Source: Chara braunii (lineage: Eukaryota > Streptophyta > Charophyceae > Charales > Characeae). From it: a stretch of DNA of 23,320 nucleotides. The DNA is taken from contig BFEA01000028.1 in NCBI GenBank assembly GCA_003427395.1, positions 2,990,895 to 3,014,214 of the forward strand. Reading direction: 5' to 3'. The notes under the pieces were generated by a model. That model ran no database searches. It saw only the letters and a list, made by a program, of their open reading frames with translations, and was not told where the DNA came from. Each line of letters starts with the position of its first letter. Positions within the stretch are counted from its first letter, which is position 1. The translations under genes and the position numbers were made by a program. Of this stretch, positions 8,428 through 16,620 are shown one piece after another.

Positions 8428-8689
8428 GTAAACTTGCCTTTTCGGGACACCTACAGACGACCCTAAGACTTCTAAACAATAGACCTACGGATCAAATCAA
8501 CACGACCCGGGCTTCACACACAAGGCATTTATTTATGCACAGGTTTGGGGACAGGTCGTGGGTTCAAGGCACATGGGGTCAACGGACAACACAAATGTAC
8601 TGTACACTAGGTTGGGGAAAGTCTGGGGATGAAGCCCCGGTATCTGCAATTGTTGCACGAACTGGGTGAAACCCTTTGTTATGACTCTT

Positions 8690-8936
8690 ATTATGAGTCT
8701 TATATCTATATTTTGGAGTCCTGTGCAGGGTGCAAAGGATTCCTAAGGCTATATCTACTTTTTGGAATGATGTGCAGGGTGCAAAGTTGCAAACGACTTA
8801 TCCATTTTCTTGAATGATGTCCTCACTCCATGGTGCAAATGACTGTTCCATCTATTTTTTGAATGATGTGCACGGTGCAAATGACTCCTATATCTATTTT
8901 TTTGTAGTCACGTGCAGGGTGCAAGTGACTCCTATG
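8690..8936. repeat. Degenerate 43-50-bp tandem repeat
   Basis: The core GTGCAGGGTGCAAA recurs with variation starting at 8723, 8772, 8833 (partial), 8869 and 8912. Each copy is followed by a GACTCCTAT-like phrase and a T-rich stretch (ATCTATTTTTT). About five diverged copies. Confidence 0.8.
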
Positions 8937-9469
8937 TCTGATCAAGTGCCACCTAACTGGTTACGTGACTGAGTTCATGTTTCTCTTCAGCGAATCGCCA
9001 GTGTCCTCTCTGTTTGGAATCATTTGAGCAGTGAGGTGCCAAGCTGCCAACCACAAATTGGTGTGTGTCACTGTGTGATCATAAAAATGGGAACGGCGAT
9101 TGTGAATGCCAATTTCACATGGATTATGCTCAGAGTCTTCAGACTCTTCGGAGCCCCTGTGCAACAATGAGATAAGCGAGCCAGATGTATGAAAGGTATC
9201 ATATCATCCCACTGCAGTACTCTGCAAAGAAAGGCAATCAAGGAAGCCTGCACACATGAATGAGAGACACTCTCGAGTCTTGACCCATGCCAAGAAACAC
9301 ATGTTTAGAGAACAAAAACCCTTCACATGAGGCGGTTGGTGTCTATTACGCCAGAGGGGATCCTGACAGTCAAAGGCTCATCCCACATGGGGTTAACTGG
9401 GAAGAAAGGCAATCAAATAAGCTTTTATATATCTGTGGGAGACTGTGGCTGCTTAATCTGTGGGTGAAC

Positions 9470-9840
9470 TGATGAATCATAAAGATAGACCATCCTTCTT
9501 TCAGCGCAGCTCAGGTAAGCTCAGGGAAGAGTTGGACTACGTCGATAAAGTGCCTGATAAACCTTTTCTCTGCTCGGATGAACCTTGCTCAGGAAGCTCG
9601 TTGGCAATCTGTTGTCAGGAAGCTCATTGGAAATCTGTGGTCAGGAAGCTCTTTGGAAATCTGTGGTCAGGAAGCTCTTTGGAAATCTGTGGTCAGGAAG
9701 CTCTTTGGAAATCTGTGGCTCATCTGATAAGTCATGAAGATAAGGCGTTCCTCCTTCTGTGCAGCACGTGTGATTGCAAGATGAAGTGAGGTATGTGGAT
9801 GAAATGTCTGGTAAACCTTTGATCAGAAAGCTGTTTGGTA
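9470..9840. repeat. 26-bp tandem array within a larger diverged duplication
   Basis: TCAGGAAGCTCTTTGGAAAT begins at 9589, 9615, 9641, 9667 and 9693, a strict 26-bp period; the last three copies are nearly identical, the first two more diverged. The flanks also resemble each other: a segment from about 9470 (GATGAATCATAAAGATAG, later CCTGATAAACCTTT) is echoed from about 9725 (GATAAGTCATGAAGATAA, later CTGGTAAACCTTT). The small array thus arose at the seam of an older duplication of about 250 bp. Confidence 0.85.
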
Positions 9841-10486
9841 GAGCACCGGTTTGCAGAAGGCGAAGCAAGAACTGTACTTGAACGGTCAGACGAATGTAAG
9901 GCTAAAATTCTTTGCTTGTTCAACTGCCATGGATCCCTGAGATTCCATATGCTTACCTATGACTGAGACACTGGTGGCAGTATGCTCAAGTTGAGTGTGG
10001 TCCCCACTCAGTTTTAATTTCGAGTCTGTTCTCCAGTCTGACGATCTTCAATGATAGAACACACTCTGCTTTCCACGTTGAGAGGACTCCTTCAGCTTTT
10101 CCATTCTGGATGGTGATCAGCTTGCAGGTATTGCCAATTAGCTTGGTAAGCTCATTGAGGGTTCAATCCCTTAATGCCTTCAGATCCTGCTTCATCTAGA
10201 AAGTAAGGTACCTGAATCACAGGCTGAAAGCTTCTGTTGGCAGGATAGCTCTGAATGCACTTCCCTGAGCGTTGCACTGATCTCTTTGCTCTGTGATTAC
10301 AATCTCGAGCACTTGTGGCTCTGCAGATTGCTATCATCTCCCAGTCGACTTACAACACGGCAATTGTGATGATCCAGCCCTTGTATTTAGTCCAGTCAAA
10401 ATCCCTGTGTAATTCTTCTTCTTCTAACTTCTCCTTTCTCCTCCTTTCTTCGTTCTTTCTTCAGTCTGCATACGTCCTTCGTTCGT

Positions 10487-10489
10487 TTG

Positions 10490-10520
<31 letters not shown>

Positions 10521-10790
10521 CTTCTTCTTCTTCTTCTTCTTCTTCTTCTTCCTCCTCCTCCTCCTCCTCCTCCTCCTCCTCCTCGTTCTTCATCCTTCCT
10601 CCTCCTCCTCCTCCTCCTTCTTCTTCTTCTTCTTCTTCTTCTTCTTCTTCTTCTTCTTCTTCTTCTTCTTCTTCGTCGTCGTCGTCGTCGTCGTCATCGT
10701 CGTCGTCGTCTCGTCATCTCCGTCTCCGTCTCCGTCTCCGTCTCCGTCTCCGTCTCCGTCTCCGTCTTCTTCTATTTCTCCTCCTCCTCC
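10487..10790. repeat. Compound microsatellite: TTC, CTC, GTC and TCTCCG runs
   Basis: In order on the plus strand: TTC repeats (about 10491-10550), CTC repeats (to about 10582), a short break, CTC then TTC (10599-10672), GTC/GTCGTC (to about 10710), then TCTCCG hexamers (10713-10767) and a CTC tail. Open frames on both strands (Phe, Ser or Glu homopolymers) are artefacts. It abuts the 3' end of a minus-strand LINE tail, so it may have grown from the element's A-rich tail. Confidence 0.95.
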
Positions 10791-10809
10791 TCGTACCCCT
10801 CCTCCTTTC

Positions 10810-10980
10810 TTATGGTCCACAAATCCATTCTATTCTGGGGAGCGTCAGTCTGGTTCATTTCACCCCCCAGGCTTCCTTTCATTCTTGCCAAAGGGCGCCC
10901 TGATCAGAATTGATTGCTCCTTCGAGGAGGATTTACTGTCAGACTTGCTGGTCCTGTGTCCCTTCCTCTGAAACTGTTAT
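10810..10980 (-). mobile_element. LINE tail copy 1
   Basis: On the minus strand this ends with the family signature: CAGACTGACGCTCCCCAGAA, matching the GACTGATGCTCCCCAGAATG consensus seen at four other places. Upstream of it, AGAGGAAGG, GACAGTAAATCCTCC and AATCAATTCTGATCAGGG align with copy 2 (11383-11590). Instead of a plain A tail, a GAA-type microsatellite follows. Confidence 0.75.
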
Positions 10981-10984
10981 GCAG

Positions 10985-11340
10985 ATAACTGCCTTGATTA
11001 CTCAAAAAACCCTCTTTTGTACTCCTGGTCAAATCCCTCAGTGAAGACGGACTGGGGTCTCTTTCCTTTGCTCCTCCTCACCTGTGGTGGGTTTCTGCTG
11101 TCCTGGGTGATAACCGGTATTGGCCGGCTCCTGCTTTCTGAAGTACTCCAGTTCTTCCACCACTGGTATGATCTGCTGCTTGTTGGCTCTCATTGTTCAG
11201 GAGCCAGCTGCGTAGAGCTTGTGAAGAACTGCTCACCGAAGGTGTAAACCTCCCGGCCCTTCTAGAGCTTGTGGCTGAATCTGTAGGACTGCCCTGTCTA
11301 TCTTTCCTGAGGCTGTGGCCCACTTCTTCCATATCAGCTT
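10985..11340. other. Spacer with a short Ser-rich minus-strand frame
   Basis: A minus-strand frame (11332-11078, 84 residues) begins MEEVGHSLRKDRQGSPTDSA and is Ser/Gln/Arg-rich without a recognised domain. It lies upstream, in sense, of LINE tail copy 1, so it may be part of that element's 3' region or unrelated. I do not treat it as a gene. Confidence 0.3.
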
Positions 11341-11367
11341 ATCCTAGCTTCTCCTTCCTCTTCTTCT

Positions 11368-12400
11368 TCTTTTTTTTTTTTTTAAACAGGTCCTTATGGC
11401 CCTGGCTCCATTTCCATTCTGGGGAGCATCAGTCCGGTTCCTATTGCACCGCCAAGTTAGGAAAGATAATTACATCATAAGACACCCTCACGCTTCCTTC
11501 CGTCTGGCCGAAGGAACCCTGATAGCATTGATTTCTCCAACATCGTGGAGGATTGACTGTCAGCTTGCCCTGCTTCCACCTTTCCTCTAAGGACTACTAT
11601 AAGAACCTGTCAAATACAACATGAAAAGCAAGAAAGGTCTGAGAAGCTACAATTGCTACCAATTCTGTCTAAACCCTAGACCCCGCATATGAGCCTCGTA
11701 CAATCCCTGGCATTCTTTTTTAAAAACCCTTAAACCCTAAACTCTTGAGTCGCTCCCGGCTGGCTAACCCCTTTAAACCTAGCCCCTCCCCTATTCGTTC
11801 AAGTGGTGTACCTTCTCTACTAGCCTTCCATTGACAGTGACCTGTAAACTGTGGTCCATAGCCACTTATGTGTTCTCACTTCCAGATCCATAACTTATAA
11901 GGTACCTATCCTTCCGTTAATGCAGAATAACGTCTGTTCCGTCCTGAACCCGGGTATGTGGTATACTCTCGTCAGTTTGCCCTATCCTGGCCTTAGATTT
12001 CAGTCTTGCCCCACCTCTTGCGTCTTCAACCTGTGGTCCTTTGCCTTCAAATTTTTTTATGGGTTCCTGTCTCTCTATGTATCCTTAGGCCCTTCTGATT
12101 GCTTGTCCTGCCTGAGACAGTCTTCGCTGCGTCTGGGTGTGAGCGAAGTCTCCTCCCCCTAGTCCCCACTTTAGAAGTCCTTTAGCCATGTCTTTGCTCT
12201 CGTTCCTGATGCCTGGTACCTGATGTGGCACCTTTCTCACCTCAGCTCATCAGCCCATCCGCTGCAGGTGTGGTCAGGGGCCTCCGGCCTCTTCTTCTTC
12301 TTTTCCTTCTTGTCATCAGTTGACTGTACTAACTGATGTCATTGTCTGCTTCCTCCACATTGTCATCGTCTCTTTCCCCACTACTACTCGTTAATTTCTA
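11368..12400 (-). mobile_element. LINE tail copy 2 with poly(A) and longer 3' region
   Basis: The poly-T at 11368-11382 (plus strand) is the A tail. Adjacent is the signature, GACTGATGCTCCCCAGAATG followed by a GGAGCCAG end (11401-11436). Upstream in sense it aligns with copy 1, then enters a stretch with CCCTAAA-type motifs at 11669-11684 and 11726-11743, as in the 3' UTR of the main LINE. Near 12400-12240 the minus strand shows broken acidic then Lys-rich coding-like phrases (GERDDDNVEEADND, KKEKKKKRPEAPDHTCSGW) that might be an older coding remnant. The 5' edge is not defined. Confidence 0.65.
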
Positions 12401-14750
12401 CCCCCTCGAGCAGGAGGTCAATTGCTAAGTTGCCAGCAACTTGGAGGCCGGTATTGGTGCTATCATTAGGAATAGGATCATCCTTTCTGGATGTGGATGC
12501 AGAGATGCGTGCTCACTGGGGCTGAGATGGTGGGCTCCTCTCGAGGGCTCAAAAAGAAGCCCGGGTGTTCATGCCGATATGGATCTGATAACAACATGGC
12601 CCTTGTCTCCCTCACCAATGGCCCAGCATCCCATGGATTTGTTGGGGGAAACTAGTGTCTTTGCTGCCTCGGCGGTCTTCAACAGTGAGAAGGCAACTAA
12701 AGCTTGGAAGGATGTGAACCATTCAATGACATTGGTCTTATGACTCATATCTAAAACAATGTGCTGAAGTTCAGCAGGATCCCAGCTTCATGGAGGCAAG
12801 CGGTAGGAACAGAAGACGAAAGGGGAAAGAGAAATTGGAACGCGGTGCCGGCATGCAGCTGCTGCCAGTCTAATGAACCATGTGATGTCATTCTTTTGTG
12901 AATGCACATAATGCACTGACTTGCAGCACCATGACTTGGCCATGTAGTCAGCAGGAAAAATTAGAGCTCACTTTTGGTGTGTGGGTGATTGTTGTCAGCA
13001 ATCGTTTGTCGACAGTTAATTTGAGTTTAACCCAACGGGGAATGACTCATCGATTTTTGCAAGTCTGGGGAAATGCAGGTCCTTTCTGGTAGTCAGGGAA
13101 ATGACTAAAAATTTGAGGTGGACACAGCCTCGATTGTGCCTATCATCCATGCACTCACTGTTTTCTACGAGACTGATATTACTGCCAAGTTGTGAAGGCA
13201 AACAGGTATTGTGGAGCTTGTGCTTCGTGCCAAACTGGGTGTCGACAATGGCAAGGATGCACAAGATGTACTGAGAGGTCCAAGCATGCACAAGCGGTAC
13301 TCCAAGGGGGGAATACCTTAAGCTGCCAGTCTGGGTGAGGCCTCTGTATGCCTCCACAGCTACTAATATATCAAACCAACTGCAGTGTGCATCACCAGCA
13401 GTGTGGCTAGTCCTATGAGGAACTGGTGGTTTATGTGTTATGCACAACCGGCCGTCAACAGTCCGAATGATATGCAGCAGTGAGGGCTGACGATGGAAAG
13501 CAGGTACAGCAGGGACGTTGATGGGTCACAACAGGATGCATCGACAACCACCACTGGAAATACGATCCTGGCAATCTTTTGAGTCTGCTTTCGCTGTTAG
13601 CTTACAACTCACAGACAATCTTTCACAGGTAAAATTTTCCCTCTATCGTCATCAAGGATGATCTGGTGAAGTTTCTACTTCGTTTCTAATTCCAGGAGCT
13701 GAAAATGAATCCCTTAAGCTGTGAAGCATGGTTCCCCTACCACAGGCGATTATTTGGCAATCCGTTGTCATGTCCAGCGGAGGTTGCATGCTCAGGACAG
13801 GGCCTCTCGGAGAAAGGGCAAGCCGGTTCAAACAACACTTGCATTGTTTCATTTGCCTCCCTATGGAGCCCCCTGATGGCTGGTTCATCACTGGTCACCT
13901 GTGTCCATGAGATCCCACTGTGCTTCTGTGCCAATATTACATCTTCAGGCAATTGATTTCGATAGTTCTGTTTTGAATTTCCTTGCTGTCAACCTGCAGG
14001 CCGCAATCTCTTGCTACGATAATCCTATCCGCAGCTGCAACGACAATCCATTTCATTGTGGGCGTGTAAGAGTGATCTCAATTCATTTCTGATGCATGCA
14101 GCAGTCAGAGAAGTCTCCATGCCACAGACGTTAAGTCCAGGTAATGTAATTCATTATGGCGAATGCTAGTGTCATTATGTTTGTTGGTTCCCAGGCTGTT
14201 GTCATGAACTGCGGTGACGGACATTTCTGTAATTGAGCTACTCTGGCTCCTCCAGCGGTAGCTGTCTACTGGCATATTGAAGCGAGTAGCATACAAACCC
14301 TTGTAGGTTTGAGTTTGGCAGGTGAATCTTTTTGGCCCTGACTCCCAGCCTTTGCTGTTGCTGCGATCAACAATGATGCAGAAAGGAAACCTACCCACCT
14401 TGCAGGGTCGATGATGTACCTGCGTACATGCTGGCTGTACTAGGTCACGGAAGTGTCCTCAGTCAAGTGAAAAACCTTCTGACAGTAATGAGTACTGACG
14501 ACGGCATTCTTCTTGATGGGACGGCCGAGCATTCAGTGCAGTTCATGGTACTTGGTGGACTTTACGATCGTCAGTTTTCACAGTCATGGTACCCATCATG
14601 CCTGATGAACGTGAGCAACCGTCACTGGCAATCTGCCTGCATCGGGATGACAGCGTTTCTTTTATATATTATTGGCCCGATGGACCACGGATCAGATATT
14701 AAACTGAACAGATACTGCACCTGATATTCCTTAGCGAAAAGGCGGCCGAG
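12401..14750. other. No recognisable gene
   Basis: Several frames of 60-143 residues exist (the longest 13447-13016 on minus, others at 14398-14105 minus and 14428-14724 plus), but none shows a domain, repeat pattern or clear splice-linked continuation that I recognise. Composition is ordinary and non-repetitive, unlike most of the window, so short exons could hide here. I see no RNA gene or inverted repeat that stands out. Confidence 0.5.
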
Positions 14751-14920
14751 AAAGGTATTGGGATGACAGGGTCTGATTTCTCTCTCCGTGGGAACTTGGG
14801 ATCTTCATGGATAATAACACTGATCTTGTCATGGACTGATGCTCCTCGGAATGGAAAAGGAGCCAGAACCTTGAGGACCTTGAGGTGCTGTATTTATTTT
14901 TAATTTGAAAAAAAAAAAAA
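14750..14920 (+). mobile_element. LINE tail copy 3 with poly(A)
   Basis: Plus-strand signature GGACTGATGCTCCTCGGAAT with a GGAGCCAGAACC end (14833-14870), then a T-rich bridge and 13 A (14908-14920). Only the last 40 or so bases align confidently with the other copies; the upstream edge is unclear. Confidence 0.7.
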
Positions 14921-14940
14921 GCATTGATCTCGTCAACTGA

Positions 14941-15015
14941 TGGGCCTAGCTCAGTTGGTACACCCATGAACTGTTGAAATACAGACTGAGTTCGAATCCC
15001 AGTCAACTCAGATGA
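14941..15015 (+). mobile_element. tRNA-derived SINE-like head
   Basis: The stretch starts GGGCCTAGCTCAGTTGGTA and contains GAGTTCGAATCCCAG, giving a tRNA D-arm and T-arm with normal spacing. The 5' acceptor side does not pair with the bases after the T-arm, so it is not a functional tRNA gene. This is the usual state of the tRNA-related head of a SINE. It begins about 20 bp after the A tail of LINE copy 3 and runs directly into the duplicated body described next. Confidence 0.75.
14947..14999 (+). promoter_or_regulatory. Internal RNA polymerase III promoter (A and B boxes)
   Basis: A box TAGCTCAGTTGG at 14947-14958 fits TRGYNNAGNNGG. B box GTTCGAATCC at 14990-14999 fits GGTTCGANNCC except at its first base. 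The spacing of 31 bases between the boxes is typical of tRNA genes and SINEs. Confidence 0.8.
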
Positions 15016-15085
15016 GTAAATAACTCTGAATTTACCTGGGGCCGGCCAGTTTGAAGATGAAGATTTATCTCCTCGAAATCAGCGA

Positions 15086-15710
15086 GGAACTGTGCGTGAA
15101 ATGGAGTCGGAAAAGACCGCGATGCAGCTTACATGATCGAACCAACACCTGTAGGCTGTTGCTGTTGCCTCCAGCATGACAGAACAGACAGAACACAGCA
15201 TGTAGTCCATGAAGAAACCCAAGTCTAGGGCTCCTCAGCGTGGAACTGTGTGTGAAATGGAGTAGGAAAAGATCGAGATGCAACTTAACTGATGGAACCA
15301 ACACCAGTAGGCTGTTGCTGTTGCCTCCAGCACGACAGAATAGACAGGACACAGCATGTAGTCCATGAAGAAACCCAAGTCTAGGGGTCCTGAGCTACCT
15401 CATCGGCTAGTTTGATGAATTGTGTTACTCTGCAGTTTGGATACTGAGTAATTCAGAGGGTTGTAGGGTTTAGGGCTTTTGAACAGTTGGCCAAGAACAA
15501 CTGTTGCTGTCGCCTCCAGCATGACAGAATAGACAGGACACAGCATGCAGTCCATGCAGAAACCCAAGTCTTGGGGTCCTGCCTCTTCCTCATAATCTTA
15601 TGCGTCCTGTTTGAGCCACCTCATGAATCGTGTTACTCTGCAGTTTGCATTCTGAGTAATTCAGAGGGTTGTGGGGTTTAGGGCTTTAGAACAGTTGGCC
15701 AAGAACAACA
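15086..15710 (+). repeat. Nested tandem duplications in the SINE/LINE body
   Basis: A unit starting GGAACTGTG at 15086 repeats at 15242 (period 156). A second, overlapping unit, starting CTGTTGCTGTTGCCTCCAGC near 15311, repeats from about 15502 with a length near 200; GTGTTACTCTGCAGTTT occurs at 15422 and 15630. As a result the phrase beginning GTTGCTGT-GCCTCCAGCA occurs three times. Copies are about 85-90% alike by eye. Each of the two larger units ends with GGGTTTAGGGC and GGCCAAGAACAAC. Confidence 0.9.
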
Positions 15711-15744
15711 GCGGAGTAGTAAGTCTGGAAGTTTCAAAGTGGTG

Positions 15745-15945
15745 TTAACAGGCTAACTTAGGCAGGGGTGAGGGGAGGCACATCGTTACAGAAGGAAGTA
15801 ATCAATGCCGCCCGCTCAGATCTCTCAACCATAATGGGGAGAAGTGTGGAGTGTGTATTGATTGTAAGTTTTATTGACTTGCCGGTGGAAAAGGAACTGG
15901 ACTGATGCTCCCCAGAATGGACAAGGAGCCAGAACCGACAGGGTT
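15745..15945 (+). mobile_element. LINE-type tail copy 4
   Basis: GGCTAACTTAGGCAGGGGTG (15751) through GAAGTAATCAATGCCGCCC, GACTTGCCGG and GGACTGATGCTCCCCAGAAT to GGAGCCAGAACC (ending 15936) matches the tail of the main LINE (16810 down to 16627 on minus) along its length. It is followed by a T-rich run (15945-15969) in place of poly(A). It may be the tail of the tRNA-headed element upstream or a separate truncated LINE. Confidence 0.8.
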
Positions 15946-15969
15946 CTTTTTTTTTCTTTTTCTTTTTTT

Positions 15970-16582
15970 GAAGCTTTAAAATGGGCTCATATGATTTTTA
16001 TTTATTTCAATTATTTATCTGAGTGAGGACGCCACCCGGCCGGTTGGGCCCGGGGGGGGGCGCCCGGGTAAACCGGGCGGGCCAAAAAACCACCCGGAAG
16101 TTTCTTTTTTTTTTTTTTTGAAAATGAGGTCGTTCTGCGCTCGGCGAGAGGACCCGGAATCCGCAATAAAATTTTGGTTTTGGGGAATGGGTGGGGGGGT
16201 TGGTCTGGGTGGTGGGTGCTGGGGTTGGGGGGGTGTCTGGGGGTTGGGGGGGTGTCTGGGGATTGCGGGCTCTGCATGTATGTTGCCTACTGTATGCTGA
16301 ATGTATGTCATCTGATATGTACTGGGTTGGGGGCTCTGCATGTTTGTTGCCTGCTGCTCTGATGTCTGCTGCATGCATGTTATCGACCTTTTTTTTGGGG
16401 AGGGGGGGGGGGGTCAAGAATGAAGTGGGGAATACATGTATGTTTGTCGTGGACAACCATATTCTCAGATATGCTTCCGACACCGAAATGATTTCATTTC
16501 ACATTGTTACATCAGACATACAGTACAATTGTCTCGTGTTCACTGTTTCGTCAGGACTCAGAAGTAATCGAAATATGTGTCA

Positions 16583-16584
<2 letters not shown>
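15970..16584. other. GC-rich and G-run spacer with short tandem repeats
   Basis: There is no gene here. 16020-16100 is GC-rich with a hairpin GCCCGG-GTAAA-CCGGGC around 16062-16078 and a run of nine G. A T run (about 16104-16119) precedes GAAAATGAGGTCGTTCTGCG, which read on minus looks like another retroposon end plus A tail. 16186-16265 carries many G runs (TTGGGGGGGTGTCTGGG twice) able to form G-quadruplexes. 16260-16390 has a diverged duplication of about 64 bp (GGGCTCTGCATGTNTGTTGC at 16267 and 16331). Pro-rich minus frames are composition artefacts. Confidence 0.7.

Positions 16585-16620
<36 letters not shown>

Larger units (their letters stand above)
1580..8450 (-). mobile_element. Decayed Ty3/gypsy LTR retrotransposon, 3' end missing
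   Basis: Reading from right to left, the expected Ty3/gypsy order is visible: candidate LTR, tRNA primer site, leader, gag with CCHC knuckle, protease, reverse transcriptase, RNase H, then the first part of integrase. The protease-RT-RH-IN order distinguishes Ty3/gypsy from Ty1/copia. Stops and frameshifts occur in most domains, so it cannot be autonomous. The integrase catalytic core and the 3' LTR are absent; the element stops inside the integrase N-terminal region near 1580. The boundary near 8450 is a guess, because without a second LTR the LTR edges cannot be confirmed. A separate DNA transposon (1910-2617) sits inside the RNase H part. Confidence 0.9.
7673..8450 (-). repeat. Candidate 5' LTR of the Ty3 element
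   Basis: The region just outside the primer site has LTR-like content on the minus strand: a TATAAATA box (8156-8149), TTGACC-type sites upstream of it, and no coding frame. A possible 5' edge is TGTCCC near 8452. The partner LTR is missing, so the ends cannot be verified by comparison, and plus-strand open frames here are shadows. Confidence 0.5.
8451..10486. other. Gene-free region with tandem repeats
   Basis: I find no credible reading frame on either strand; all are short and lack familiar motifs. The stretch holds the two tandem arrays listed separately and a smaller repeated phrase, GAAAGGCAATCAA, at about 9228 and 9403. It could contain introns or untranslated parts of something not recognisable from sequence alone. 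Confidence 0.6.

Noticed and set aside
8690-9718. CRISPR array
   Set aside because: The tandem repeats are contiguous or degenerate with no unique spacers, and the DNA is eukaryotic.
10315-10971. 218-residue plus frame and Glu- or Ser-homopolymer frames
   Set aside because: Translation of the TTC/CTC/GTC microsatellite; no non-repeat coding on either side.
13016-13447. 143-residue minus frame as a gene
   Set aside because: No recognisable domain, no supporting neighbours and no clear coding bias; kept only as a note in the gene-free region.
14941-15015. Functional tRNA gene
   Set aside because: A and B boxes are good, but the acceptor stem does not pair and no convincing anticodon arm forms; SINE head is the better reading.
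16007-16483. Pro/Thr-rich minus-strand frames up to 158 residues
   Set aside because: They read through G-run DNA and retroposon-tail sequence; composition artefact.
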